This document shows positions 1 to 10,790 of a stretch of DNA of 64,000 nt, one piece after another. The translations under genes and the position numbers were made by a program. This stretch comes from Anadara kagoshimensis. Lineage: Eukaryota; Mollusca; Bivalvia; Arcoida; Arcidae. Every line of letters begins with the position of its first letter. Within the stretch, counting starts at the first letter, position 1. The stretch is taken from positions 52,168,920 to 52,232,919 of the forward strand of contig CM037861.1 in NCBI GenBank assembly GCA_021292105.1. Reading direction: 5' to 3'. The notes beneath the pieces were generated by a model. It was not told where the DNA came from, did no database searches, and saw only the letters and a list, made by a program, of their open reading frames with translations.

Positions 1-175
1 CCTACAGTAGTCAAAACTGTGAAAGTTTCCTACCGCTAATGTTTCTTCTTACACAGTAATAGTGCATCATGTTTTAGAGAATTTCTCCAGACAAGAAGTG
101 TATGGATGGACAGAAAGAAAGACAGAATTTCAAATTTAATATCCTCCTTTTTTTGAAAGCAGGGAATAATAATCA
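1..175. repeat. Partial interspersed repeat at window edge
   Basis: The stretch from about 60 to 170 resembles 16185-16320: an 'agaatttctccagacaag' type segment, then a GGA(T/C)GGA(C/T)-rich piece, then 'tcaaatttaatatcc' and a T-rich 'cctc(c/t)tt' end. The two copies are diverged. This is seen directly by comparing the two places; the family name is not known to me. The left end lies outside the window. Confidence 0.5.
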
Positions 176-324
176 GGTATCTGATAGCCCCCAAAAAGGC
201 TTAAAGTTAAAATAATAAATGTAATAAGAGCTGTTTGTCTGAGTATTCAATGTTATAATTGAAAGAACTATAATGCAGAATAGAGATTCTGACTGTTTTT
301 ACCTTTCACTGCTTCATGGGTCAG

Positions 325-470
325 ATTACATTATACCAGTATTAATTTTACAGCACTAGGCGACCGTTTTGGAATACAATTCCTCATCAGTAGTGCTTGG
401 ACCAAAATTATGAAACCAAAATTGTTTTCAAGATGTTGAAAAAATTACCAAAGGATCAAATAATATTTTG
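325..470 (+). repeat. Interspersed repeat, copy 1 of an inverted pair
   Basis: Contains 'ttttacagcactag', then 'ttggaatacaattcctca', 'agtagtgcttg' and 'ttttcaagatgttgaaaa'. The reverse complement of 2625-2785 carries the same blocks in the same order with about 75-80% identity by eye, so the two copies are in opposite orientation about 2.2 kb apart. No coding capacity is seen. Confidence 0.7.
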
Positions 471-1649
471 CCAAATTTAGCTAAGGAAATACGTTGCATG
501 AGGGAGTATACCTTAGCTTTTGAGGAATTTCAAATTTTTACTTGCAGCAAATTTAGCCAGTAGTATATTTCAGGGTCAGAATAAGTCTCTAATTGAACCC
601 TACTCACATTTACTTTAAATGTTAAGGTTATATAGCAGAATTTAACATAATAAATACTTGATGGAAATTAGGATCGCAATGTGCCACTTGCTCATAACCT
701 TGTGCCATTTGATCATAACCTTTGTGTAGAATATCCAGAGAAATTTGTATGTTGCAAATTCCTGGAATAATGTTTTACAGGTGTGATTTCATATCCAAAT
801 GTTAGCTTAATATTAGCTTAGCATAAATATTAAGGATATCACATGGCATGTTGGTGAACCAAATTATTATTAATTATTTCAAGGTTGTATCATATGACTG
901 GCAATATTTCATATGATTTTTTTTAAAAATATTTTCAAAGTTGTAAGCAGCTGACAACAACAGCTTCAAGGTTACAACTTAATGGTGTTTTAGTAGATGT
1001 TATGCAATATCAGGTTTTAATGGAAATTTTCAAAAAAGAAATTATATACTCTGACAAAAAAGTTCCATATACTGTATAAGAAGAAATATTTGTGGGGAAA
1101 AATATTCGAGATTTTTATGGTGACTCTTGTACCATGAATATATCTTCTTCGTGATTTTTTTCCCTTTTTTTAATTTCTTTTGGTACAATTTCCCTACAGC
1201 TAAAACCCTGAAAAATTCTTACCGCAAAATAATTTATAAGGTCAAAACTGGGAAAGTTTCCTCTTATACACTATAAGTAAATACAAGTTTAATCAATATT
1301 AAAATGATAAAAATTGATAAATAAAACCCCTCCCCACCCCCACCACCACCCACACACATACACACAGAAAAACTAATTAAAAATAACAAGGATTTCAATA
1401 CGAACCAAAAACCAAATAAAGAAAATATTATTCAGTGTATCAATAAAATAAATACTATATTTAGTCACAGCTAACAATCAGATATTTCTTACAGGCTTTA
1501 CACAAATAAAAAGTTTATTTTGAGTTTAGTCAATACCGAGGTTATATGGAAAAATACCAGAATATATTGATCCTTGGAAGCAGTACAACTTGACAGGCAC
1601 CAAAATCAACATTCAGTAATGAACAAAATTGATGATCAAAAAAACATGA
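471..1649. other. AT-rich stretch without recognisable gene
   Basis: No open frame of note and no convincing exon on either strand. It holds short simple tracts (poly-T near 918 and 1157, a C/A-rich 'ccccacccccaccacc' run near 1330) and a short echo of the window's first bases at 1225-1258 ('gtcaaaactgggaaagtttcc'). Confidence 0.5.
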
Positions 1650-3045
1650 TATACACACTTATTATAGCGGTTATTATTTGGAAAGCATTCAAGTTCAAAA
1701 TAATGGAAAATGGCTCAAGATTATGAGCCTTTATAAACACACTTATAGCCATTATTATTTGGATAAAATTCTAGTTCAAAACGACGTAAAATGACTCAAA
1801 ATATATAAGATAAAATATATAAACACACTTCTTATAGCCATTATTATTTGGATAAAATTCTAGTTCAAAACGACGTAAAATGACTCAAAATATATAAGAT
1901 AAAATATATAAACACACTTCTTATAGCCATTATTATTTGGATAAAATTCTACTTCAAAATGATGTAAAATGACTCAAAATATATAAGATAAAATATATAA
2001 ACACACTTCTTATAGCTGTTATTATTTGGATAAAATTTTATTTCAAAACGAAGTAAAATGACTCAAAATATATAAGATAAAATATATAAACACACTTCTT
2101 ATAGCCATTATTATTTGGATAAAATTCTACTTTAAAATGATGTAAAATGACTCAAAATATATAAGATAAAATATATAAACACACTTCTTATAGCTGTTAT
2201 TATTTGGATAAAATTTTAGTTCAATACGAAGTAAAATGACTCAAAATATATAAGATAAAATATATAAACACACTTCTTATAGCCATTATTATTTGGATAA
2301 AATTCTACTTTAAAATGATGTAAAATGACTCAAAATATATAAGATAAAATATATAAACACACTTCTTATAGCCATTATTATTTGGATAAAATTCTACTTC
2401 AAAATGATGTAAAATGACTCAAAATATATAAGATAAAATATATAAACACACTTCTTATAGCCATTATTATTTGGATAAAATTCTACTTCAAAATGATGTA
2501 AAATGACTCAAAATATATAAGATAATATATAAACACACTTCTTATAGCTGTTATTATTTGGATAAAATTCTAGTTCAAAATGAAGTAAAACAGCTCAAGA
2601 CTAAGACCCTTTAATATATAAAGTATTCATATTTTCGTCCTTTTGATATCTTTTCGACATCTTGAAAAAAATGATAGTTTTTTTTTTTAATTTTTGTACA
2701 AGCACTACTAATGATTGAGGAATTGTATTCCGAAACGGCGGTCTAGTGCTGTAAAAATTAAAACTAGTGTAATATGTTATATAAACACCATTTTAATAGC
2801 CATTAATATTTGAATAACATTCAAGTTAAAAATGATTAATAAAAAAACGAGACTATAATATCTACACTTATTAAGGTTCTGTTATTATTTGGATAACTTT
2901 CAAGTTCAAAATAATGTAAAACCGCTCAAGATCATGAGCCTATAATATGTAGATAAACATCTTATAGCCATTATTATTTGGATAACATTCTAGTACAAAA
3001 CGATGTAAACAGACTTAAGACTATTGAGCCTATAATTCAGATTGT
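1650..3045. repeat. Satellite array, 89-bp monomer
   Basis: The motif 'aaacacactt' recurs at 1821, 1910, 1999, 2088 and 2177, an exact 89-bp step, and continues to about 2533. More diverged monomers occupy 1650-1820 and 2790-3045. A monomer contains 'ttattatttggataaaatt', a 'caaaaYgaNgtaaaatg' block and 'tatataagataaaatatat'. Two monomer types ('agccatta' with 'aatgatg', and 'agctgtta' with 'acgaag') alternate in the middle, suggesting a partly dimeric 178-bp higher-order unit. The array is interrupted at 2625-2785 by an interspersed repeat copy. Confidence 0.92.
2625..2785 (-). repeat. Interspersed repeat, copy 2 of an inverted pair
   Basis: Reverse complement reads 'tttttacagcactag', 'cggaatacaattcctca', 'tagtagtgcttgtac' and 'tttttcaagatgtcgaaa', matching 325-470. 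Monomer-like 89-bp sequence lies on both sides, so this copy appears to have inserted into the satellite array rather than bounding it. Confidence 0.65.
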
Positions 3046-6000
3046 TACATTAATACTTGGAAAAGTCTGGCGTGTTTGAAGGGCTCTTCCCATAATCCAA
3101 TAAGTCAAGACAAATGCCATGTTAAGTGGTAGTTAATGCCATAAACATGGATGTAACAGCATTAATAACATTATAAAGGATTTAAAGGATTTTCTTAGAA
3201 AATCGATCTGGCCTTCATTATCATACAACTAGACACGAACCAATGGAAATATGAACAGGGCTGCTACAAAATGGCTAAGTATGCCAGATAGGAGGAAAAT
3301 ACGAGTAAAACAAGAAAACATGATTTAAATCTAGATTTATTGGTTAAGATCCTCAACATAAGTCATTCATCAGCCAATAAAAAATATACATGGCTTCATT
3401 CATCACCCAATGAAAAAAAAAGAGATGCTCGATGACTTTGTTACCTATTAATATTGATTATTACCCCAGTGAAGTGGAAATAAAAGAGAAGGAGGATGAC
3501 ACTTCCATCTGGATGGATTTACACAAGTTTAAATTAAGTTTTTTTTTTAATGATTATGTTTGCTTACAATTACTATCAAATATGAATGGTTTCCTCTGGG
3601 GGAAAAGCCTAAAATTTCCAAATTTAAGCACTAAACTTTCCAAAATAACAGTGATATCAAAACACGAACAAATTAAATCTAGTTGTCCTTCAAACCACAA
3701 AACTTTAAGTTACTGTTAAAATTAAGTTATAACTTGTTTTAGCTATTTGACTTGGTGGCTTGTGTTTGTTTCTTCAGAGTCAAATACACACTGTTCACAA
3801 ATAGCTACACTGCTTCAGTCTAAGCAACAATGGGGTTCACTGCTGTACCACTTGATCAATACCACTTAACATTTGTGCGGAACATTTTTCTGTTTTAAAA
3901 AACGATAACATCAAAAACTCATGGAATAACATTGTTTTTTTCAGGAAAACATCATCTTTTGTTATTCCAATATCCATGGAAATATGTGTTCTGCACAAAC
4001 CTTAGCGGGTATATCAAGGGGTACAAAGGTTAACTCCATTATGCCAAAATTAAACTGTTGCTAAATTTTCTAAGTTTTAACAAGAATAAAACAAGTTACT
4101 TTATAAGGATGATATGTTCAGTTAATTAAATCTTGTGACAATAATTTATTCCTTACTGCTAATTTTGATCATTCATCACCATATACAGTTCATAACCCGG
4201 AAACAAATCATGAATATGATTAAGACTACATTGGTTTATTCTGGGCATTCAATATTATCCATCATTTATATACACCCCCACAGTCAATAAACAGTAGTAG
4301 ATAAAGATAAGCAATCAAATCTTCCAAAATCTACCAATCTGTAATATACAACTAAAAACTAATGGCACCATTGTTATCATTGGTCTGGTTATGCTTACAT
4401 GTTACAAACTTAAATTGATTGATCGATTGTTGGTCGATTGATTTATTGATTGTAGGGTCCCTAATGAAAAAGTTGTCTGAATGTAAGCATACTTTTTCAT
4501 GTTTTCAGAATTAATTCCAGAATTTTTTAAAATAAAATTAGAACAAATATTTTCGATACTTTGAACCTTTTCACGTTTTCAGAATGAATTCAGAATTTTT
4601 GAAAACAAAAATTAAAAACAAATATTTTGCGAAATACTCAGGCAAAATTTAGAATGGTTATTTCATGAGGTCATGGGGGTGGTTTTACGGTATTTAGTAA
4701 GATAAAGCTACATTATACACAAAAAGGGATGTTAACAAAAAGTCAAATCTAATTGAAATTTCCCAGAAAGTTACATGACTTCTGATATATGCAGCCTTAA
4801 TATGTCATTCAATAATTTCATACATATATTCCAGGTTTTATTTTTATACAACTTATTTTTAGATTTTCTTGGTATATCATTTATTAAATAGCTTTTTGTT
4901 TAATATGCAAAACATTTATCAGACTAAGACTATTTTTCTCTCAGTGTTAACTATAATCATCAGAATGGATTTTAGCTACAAGCTCTTCATCAACTTAGAT
5001 AGTTTCAATATCTCTAGGGAAACATTAGGTGATAATTACCACCATCACTTAATCAGCCTTCATTCAAACATTGTATTGATCCTGATTATACAACAAGCAC
5101 TGAGGAGCACACAGCCGTTAAATCTAAGCAACACAACTTTAACTTCATCACCTTGATCAGTCTTTTGGGCATCGTTTGATAACGATCTTTTGTGTAAATA
5201 ATCATCTATTGGTGTTTATCTTCATCACCTGGTACAAATTACATTTATTTCTTATTTAACAACTGAATGTCAATTGAAAAGTTAGCTAATCAAGATATTT
5301 TACAAATTCCTATGACATGTTACCAGTTATTACAAAAATCGGAATTAAAGCACACAAGATGTATCATGTACTTTGTGGAAACATTAATTACTGAAAATGT
5401 TACCACACCATTCGGGATTAAAACACACAATTTATTCACCCCCCCCCCCCATGAGAATTATGGCAAGTCATTTTTTGCTAAATACCTCAAGAATGAACAG
5501 ATTCTGGAAAGAAACTTCACACAATGCCTAAAATAAGATTTTTGAAAATTTCTACATACAAAAATCACCACATTTTCAGTAATATTGCACTTGCCAAGTC
5601 ATTCATATCAAGAAGGTCAAACAGAGTTGCTAGTTCTAAGATTTGACTCTATGACCTTGACCCTTGACCTATGCACCTAAATTTGGTATGTGACACATTA
5701 ATTCATGTTTGTTTACATTTGTGCCAAGTTTGATCAAAATCTATTCATGGACATATAAGATATGGAGCAGATATGATATTTGGGATGAATGGCCAGACAG
5801 ACAGATCCAATATATATACCCTTATCTTGGAATTCATTTTTGTGTGTGTATTTAGAGGGAGGGAGTTAAAAAGGTCTGGTCCACTGATTTATTAGTTTGA
5901 TCTACAATTTTACTTATACAAAGAGAATATTAAAAACACTAAATACATGTTTAAATCTTCAATCCTCAACTTTATAATACTCCTGAGAAATTAACATATG

Positions 6001-6110
6001 TGATTAACAATCTGAGATATACATGTATAAATCAATTTCAATCTCCTATCGTAGACACAGAGGCCAATTACATGTGGTAAAGCTAGTCTAAAATGTCTTC
6101 TTGTATTACT
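3046..6110. other. AT-rich region, no gene recognised
   Basis: Several frames of 60-95 codons are open (for example 3432-3719, 4869-5156 and 5267-5536, plus strand). Their translations are low-complexity, Asn/Ile/Lys/Phe-rich and resemble no family I know, as expected by chance in AT-rich DNA. Two parts look repetitive: 3588-3720, which resembles the interior of the TIR element at 35149-35410, and 5585-5830, with the 'gaccttgacccttgacct' and 'ggccagacagacagatcc' motifs seen in other repeats here. Confidence 0.45.
3588..3720 (+). repeat. Fragment of TIR element family Y
   Basis: Shares 'gggggaaa', 'aaaatttcc', 'aacagtgatatcaaaacac' and 'aaattaaatctagttgtcc' in order with 35180-35285, and with the reverse complement of 37655-37956. 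The outer ends of the element are missing, so this is a partial copy. Confidence 0.55.
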
Positions 6111-6159
6111 ACAGGGTTCTAAATTAGCTAAATGTCATTTGTATTATAGCAGGGTGTAT

Positions 6160-6405
6160 GAGTTACTGTAAAGGGGGAAATATTCGCATGGGGAAAAATT
6201 TAGCTTATTTCATGCTAAAGGAATTGCTGCAAAAATTTTACCCGTGCAAAAATGTCTACAATACAGGCTAATATATCATAATATATAGAATATACACCTG
6301 TTATATTGGTTACGTGAAAATTACACCCATGCGAAATGCCAAATTTCACAAAATTGCAAAATTTTCACCCAGCAAAGATAATTCCATTTACATTATCTGT
6401 CATTA
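6160..6405. repeat. Possible palindromic mini-element
   Basis: The left side has 'aaatattcgcatgggg' and the right side has 'acacccatgcgaaatg' and 'attccatttacat', which are roughly inverted. The arms are imperfect and the borders cannot be fixed. It may be a decayed TIR element. Confidence 0.3.
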
Positions 6406-6420
6406 GAAGTACAATTAACA

Positions 6421-6664
6421 GGCCCCAGTCCTTAACTAAAACTTTTCCTTAACTTATATTTTGGCAAATTTGAAATCTTAATTTATTTGTTGATTTTTAA
6501 GATATTCTGGAATTTAAGGTGTCATTTAAGATTATAACATTTATATTTAGTTTTGTAAAAAAAAAAAAATATAGGTAATTTGTAGTTCCAATAGAGCTTG
6601 TCAAAATTTGCTAAATTTAAGTACAGAAACATCTTAGTTAAGAATTGATTGTGAAACTTTGGCC
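6421..6664. mobile_element. TIR mini-element family A, diverged copy
   Basis: Begins 'ggcccc' with 'ccttaactaaaacttttcc' and ends 'catcttagttaagaattg', 'attgtgaaac' and 'ggcc'. Better preserved copies of the same layout lie at 14340-14598 and 50259-50521, where both ends read GGCCCCGGTTTCAC in inverted orientation. About 245 bp with no coding capacity, so it is non-autonomous. This copy has lost most of the outer left repeat. Confidence 0.6.
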
Positions 6665-6916
6665 AGGGTGGTATTAATGTTAGCTGCCAGACTAGAGTAC
6701 AACACATTGTATCAGATATTTGAATTAAAACAGGATGGTATTATGTCTATCCAACAATTGTCGGACACAATTTTAGGAAAATTTCAGAACAACATCACAA
6801 AATCTAGTCACTGTAATGTATTCAAATTGTCTCAAAAATTAAAAAAAAAAAATAATTTCAACTACCAACAGTTTCATACATGTAAGTAAAACCTACCTTA
6901 AAAGCCACCTATATAT

Positions 6917-8521
6917 ATGGTCAACCTGCTTTTAAAGGCCAGTAGAATTTTAACCCAATTGTCTTTATTTATAACTCCGCATGTGGGCTCTCTGAGACAA
7001 CAGCCGGTCCCAAGCCCGGATAAAGGAAGAGGGTTGGGCGTAGGGTTAGCAACCCACCCTGTAAAAAACCCACATGCTACAGAAACATTCACAACTACCC
7101 AAGAAACTTCAGTCCTGGAAGAAGAGGGTCCTGCTCCGACAGGACATATGACGTGCTGGAGCAAAAGCCAAAAGGAAGTTTCAGTGCCGACAACCCTTAT
7201 GTCAACCAGGACGGCCACCACCATCCGTACATGGAACGTCAAGACCATGTACGAAGCAGGGAAGGTAGCACAAGTGTCAGCAGAGATGCGCCGATACAAC
7301 ATCACCCTGCTAGGACTGAGGGAGACAAGATGGCTACAGGCTGGTCAACTAAGACTGGCTACAGGCGAACTCTTGCTGTACTCAGTACACGAAGATGAGA
7401 ATGCAGCACACACTGAAGGCGTAGCAATCATGCTTTCAAGAACAGCACAGAAAGCTCTGATTGGGTGGGAAGCGCACGGTCCAAGGATTATAACAGCAAC
7501 CTTCACCACCAAGAAGACGAACATCAAGATGAACGTAATCCAATGCTATGCACCCACCAATGACCATGACGAAGAATCCAAAGACCAGTTCTATAACAGA
7601 CTGCAGGCAGTCCTAGACAAGCTTAAGGACAAAGACATCAACATCCTAATGGGGGACTTAAACGCAAAGGTGGGATTGGACAACAGAGGCTATGAGGAAG
7701 TAATGGGACAACATGCTCTCGGAGAGATGAACGAAAACGGAGAAAAATTTGCCAACCTCTGTGGACTAAACAACCTTGTCATCGGAGGCAGCATCTTTGC
7801 CCACAAAAGGATACACAAGGCCACCTGGGTATCGCCTGACCATGTCACTGAAAACCAAATAGACCACCTCTGTATCAACAAGAAGTTTAGACGATCTCTT
7901 CAAGACGTGCGAGTGAGAAGGGGAGCAGACGCAGCATCAGACCACCACCTTCTGACTGTGAGACTCAAGATGAAGCTGAAGAGAACTGACAGGCAGACAG
8001 CAGGCAGGCTGAAGTACAACGTGAACGTACTGAAAGAACAAACAACTCAGGCAGCTTTTACCGTGAGCCTGAAGAACAGATTCCAAGTACTACAGGAGCT
8101 TATCACCGAAGACACCGATGCCCACGACCTTTGGAAAAGAACGAAAGACACCTTCACAGAAACATGCCAGGAAGTGCTTGGGCCAAAGAAGAAGCAAATC
8201 AAAGACTGGATCTCAGTGGACACCATTCAGACGATCCAAACCAGAAGACTCAAGAAAGAAGCAGTCAACACGAGCCGCACAAGAGTCAGCAAAGCTACAG
8301 CACAAGCAGAATACATACAGGCCCACAAGGAAGTGAAGAGGAATTTGAAAAAGGACAAAAGAGACTATATAGACAGCCTGGCAGAAGAAGCGGACGAAGC
8401 AGCTTATCACGGTAATATGAAGGAACTGTACATGATAACCAAGAAGCTTGCAGGCAAGACCAGAACGACCGATCAAAGACAAGCAGGGACAAACCATCAC
8501 AGACTCAAAACAACAGCTTGA
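6917..8521 (+). pseudogene. LINE endonuclease segment of broken ORF
   Basis: Open frame of 534 codons. The first 19 codons (6917-6972) belong to the host mini-element, not the LINE, so the annotated start is artificial; the element's own initiator is probably Met78 (7148) or Met95 (7199). Residues 103-350 form an exonuclease-endonuclease-phosphatase fold: TWNV with Asn107, RETRW with Glu136, YAPT, GDLNAKVG with Asp247 and Asn249, QIDH and SDHHLL with Asp342 and His343. All expected catalytic positions look intact. In active elements this domain nicks target DNA to prime reverse transcription. After about 8460 this frame leaves the consensus: the conserved linker before the reverse transcriptase continues in another frame, so codons after about 515 are out of frame. 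Related proteins are often labelled 'craniofacial development protein 2-like' in databases. Confidence 0.88.
6961..6972. repeat. Left target-site duplication of LINE
   Basis: GTCTTTATTTAT is repeated exactly at 10152-10163. Both copies correspond to one segment of the surrounding family B element (compare 'ttctttattcat' in the minus copy at 45651-45829), so this is a true target-site duplication. Confidence 0.9.
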
Positions 8522-8735
8522 GAGATGGGCGGAACACTTTGAGGAACTTCTCAACAGACCAGCACCTGAGGACCCTCCAAACATTCCTGAAGCAGATACT
8601 GACATTGAAATAAACTGCAATCCACCAACAAGAGACGAAATCATCCGCGCCATTAAGAAGATGAAGCACGGCAAGGCAGCCGGCCCAGATGGAATTCCCC
8701 CAGAAGCCCTCAAGACAGATGAAAACAACAGCTGA
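8448..8735 (+). pseudogene. LINE linker and start of reverse transcriptase
   Basis: This frame continues the LINE protein after a frameshift near 8455-8466. It carries the conserved linker with ERWAEHFEELLNRPAP and the motif KAAGPDGIPPEAL, the usual entry into the non-LTR reverse transcriptase domain (GPDGI box). It opens with a TTG, not an ATG, so it is not an independent gene. A second frameshift near 8715-8735 moves the protein into the next frame. The adjoining segments overlap it at both ends, as expected for small indels in one ancestral reading frame. Confidence 0.85.
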
Positions 8736-9720
8736 CATGCTGCTACCACTTTTTGTGAAGATCTGGGAACAGGAAGAAATACCAACAGACTGGAAAGATG
8801 GACACATCATCAAGCTACCAAAGAAGGGAGACCTCAGCAGCTGCGAGAACTACAGAGGCATCACACTTCTGTCAGTACCAGGGAAAGTGTTCAACAGGAT
8901 ACTTTTAGAGAGGATGCAGGATGCAGTGGACGTCAGGCTCCGGGACCACCAGGCGGGCTTCAGGCAAGACAGATCCTGTACCGACCAGATTGCCACACTA
9001 CGTATCATTGTCGAGCAGTCCCTAGAGTGGAATTCCTCACTGTACATCAACTTTGTGGATTTCCGCAAGGCTTTTGACAGTCTCCACCGTGACACCCTGT
9101 GGCAGCTCCTACGACACTACGGAATCCCAGGCAAACTGACACGAATCATCAAGGAGTCATACGAGAGGATGGCTTGTCAGGTCGTTCATGGAGGCCAGTT
9201 AACACGTCGCTTCAACGTAAGGACCAGCGTACGTCAGGGATGCCTTCTGTCACCATTCCTGTTCCTCCTCGCCATTGACTGGGTGATGAAGCGGACGACA
9301 GATGGACAGAGGGACGGCATCCAATGGACCCTCTGGACTCAGCTAGACAATTTAGACTTCGCCGACAACCTCGCTCTGCTATCCCACAATCGGCAACAGA
9401 TGCAGAACAAAACCACAAGCTTGGCTTCCCACTCCTCCCAAGTCGGCCTTCACATCCATCCTGACAAAACCAAGATACTGAAGATCAACGCCTCCAGCAC
9501 AGAGGTAGTGAAGTTGGGAGACAACAACTTGGAGGAGGTAAAGTCCTTCACGTACCTTGGGAGCGTGATCAACCAGCAGGGAGGAACAGATGCAGATGTG
9601 AAGACCCGCATCGGAAAGGCAAGAGCATCATACAAAGCCCTGAAGAACATCTGGCGATCGCACCTAATCTCATCTCGCACCAAAATCCCCTGTTCAATTC
9701 CAACGTCAAATCAGTATTAG
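8689..9720 (+). pseudogene. LINE reverse transcriptase core, catalytic Asp lost
   Basis: About 335 codons covering the fingers and palm of a non-LTR reverse transcriptase: LPKKGDLSSCENYRGITLL, QAGFRQDRSCTDQI, FVDFRKAFDSL with the first catalytic Asp, and VRQGCLLSPFLFLLAIDW. The normally invariant FADD box reads FADN (9358-9369, last codon AAC), so one of the two adjacent metal-binding aspartates is replaced. The thumb follows with [10 protein letters not shown]. The frame ends soon after a third frameshift near 9680. The enzyme would have copied the element RNA into DNA at the nicked target; this copy should be inactive on the FADN change alone. Confidence 0.9.
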
Positions 9721-10142
9721 TGTATGGGGCAGAGACGTGGCGAACAACAAAGACCACCATCAAAAATGTGCAAACATTCATAAATTCCTGCCTACGCGGA
9801 ATACTGAAGATCCACTGGCCAGTTACCATCAGCAACACAGATCTTTGGGAGAGAACCAACCAAATGCAAGCAGAAGAAGAGATCAGAAGAAGAAGATGGA
9901 GATGGATTGGTCACACCCTTAGGAAACCACCGACCAACATCACTCGCCAGGCCCTGACCTGGAATCCTCAAGGGAAGAGAAGGAGAGGCAGACCCAAGAA
10001 CACCTGGAGAAGGGACCTCGAGGCAGACGCCAAGAAAACCGGCTGCTCCTGGGGGGAGCTAGAGCAGATCGCCCAGGACCGGAGACAGTGGCGGGCGGTT
10101 GTGGATGGCCTATGCCCCTCTAGGGGTTCAAGGCCTAAGTAA
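9720..10142 (+). pseudogene. LINE C-terminal segment
   Basis: Continues the LINE protein in another frame from [12 protein letters not shown] (the usual block after the thumb) through [30 protein letters not shown] and [13 protein letters not shown]. This basic tail is typical of RTE-like and related LINEs in invertebrates. It stops at 10142, inside the TAAG tail, so the 3' untranslated part is essentially nothing but the microsatellite. The opening codon here is not an ATG; it is only the C-terminus of the ancestral protein. Confidence 0.86.
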
Positions 10143-10151
10143 GTAAGTAAA

Positions 10152-10163
10152 GTCTTTATTTAT
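10152..10163. repeat. Right target-site duplication of LINE
   Basis: Exact copy of GTCTTTATTTAT at 6961-6972, directly after the TAAG tail. The sequence then resumes family B element sequence ('gttaatt...aacctgtatataa'). Confidence 0.9.
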
Positions 10164-10296
10164 GTTAATTAAACCTGTATATAAGAATCACCTGCCCATA
10201 AAGGCCACTTTTCTGGTTCCCTTAGGTGGCCTTTATAGACAGGTTTGACTGTATTGCTAGACAGCAATAGGATAAAGAACTTTAAAAACTTAAATG

Positions 10297-10577
10297 TCAC
10301 ACCCATGGTTCATGCAGCCTGACTTGGGTTCAAACCCATTGTTCAAGCAGCCAGACTTAGGTTCAACCCCATGGTTCATGCAGACTGAGTTAGGTTCAAA
10401 CCAATGGTTCATGCAGCCTGACTTGGGTTCAAACCCATGGTTCATGCAGCCTGACTTGGGTTCAAATCCATTGTTCATGCAGACTGAGTTAGGTTCAACC
10501 CCATGGTTCATGCAGACTGAGTTAGGTTCAAACCAATGGTTCATGCAGCCTGATGTGGGTTCAAACCCAAGGTTTTG
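10297..10577. repeat. Minisatellite, 33-bp unit
   Basis: About 8.5 copies of a 33-bp unit built from 'catgcagcctgacttggg' plus 'ttcaaacccatggtt', with small variants ('cagactgagttagg'). Because 33 is a multiple of three, frames stay open on both strands and translate as 11-residue repeats ([11 protein letters not shown] on plus, an FEPxSGCMNHG-like unit on minus). It sits in the first coding-side intron of the choline transporter gene, 39 bp past the splice donor. I read the open frames as a by-product of the repeat length. Confidence 0.9.
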
Positions 10578-10615
10578 TGCCCTAAGTGATTTTATCCAAA
10601 CCTGATACCACTTAC

Positions 10616-10790
10616 CTGTCATTGTAAATATTCCTACAACAAGACCAATATTTCTTCCTGCTAACATAACATTTTCACTGTCCGCTTCATCTCCCTTCTG
10701 TTTCGCTTTTCTAGCTGCCCAAAGTCCAACCAGTAATATAGCCACATAGAAAAGTACAATAGCTATCAAACCTGGGATATGTATTGCCAT
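10616..10790 (-). CDS. SLC5A7: High-affinity choline transporter, first coding exon
   Basis: Encodes the first 58 residues of a sodium-coupled choline transporter of the SLC5 family (CHT1), which takes choline into cholinergic nerve endings for acetylcholine synthesis. It opens [20 protein letters not shown], the first membrane segment, followed by a basic loop (ARKAKQK) and [18 protein letters not shown], the start of membrane segment 2, close to vertebrate and arthropod CHT1 from memory. The ATG at 10790 has an in-frame TAA two codons upstream. The exon ends ACAATGACAG followed by the donor GTAAGTG (intron from 10615), phase 1, where ATWVGGGY would be expected to follow. No later exon was recognised to the left, so intron 1 probably exceeds 10.6 kb. 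Reading on past the donor gives only minisatellite-encoded repeats. Subfamily identification rests on a short exon. Confidence 0.88.

Larger units (their letters stand above)
6973..10151 (+). mobile_element. Full-length APE-type non-LTR retrotransposon (RTE-like), inactivated
   Basis: A 3.18-kb LINE with a short 5' leader, an apurinic-endonuclease-like domain, a reverse transcriptase and a very short 3' end closing in a TAAG microsatellite tail (10137-10151). It is bounded by a perfect 12-bp target duplication, so it is not 5'-truncated. Short overall length, a single long reading frame and almost no 3' UTR suggest the RTE or Nimb-like groups; the clade is not certain. The reading frame is broken by at least three frameshifts and the reverse transcriptase box reads FADN instead of FADD, so this copy is dead. 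Base composition is clearly GC-richer than the surroundings. Confidence 0.93.
6880..10252 (-). mobile_element. TIR mini-element family B, split by a LINE
   Basis: The outer pieces 6880-6972 and 10164-10252 together form one copy of the 178-bp family B element (intact copies at 21012-21189 and 62293-62470), in minus orientation. The right end is CAGGTTTGACTG followed by TA. The LINE at 6973-10151 interrupts it and has duplicated 12 bp of it. Without the LINE and one 12-bp duplicate the element is about 182 bp, which fits the intact copies. It has no coding capacity and presumably depended on a transposase that makes TA duplications (inference). Confidence 0.85.

Noticed and set aside
6898-7305. 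135-codon minus-strand frame
   Set aside because: Runs across the mini-element/LINE border on the antisense strand, so it cannot be a real conserved gene.
8213-8785. 190-codon minus-strand frame opposite the LINE
   Set aside because: Shadow of the LINE coding strand; its Cys/Ser/Val-rich translation resembles nothing and the plus strand shows clear domain motifs.
10294-10605. 103-codon plus-strand frame with 11-residue repeats
   Set aside because: The 33-bp unit keeps all frames open; no start context, no flanking coding sequence, and it lies in an intron.
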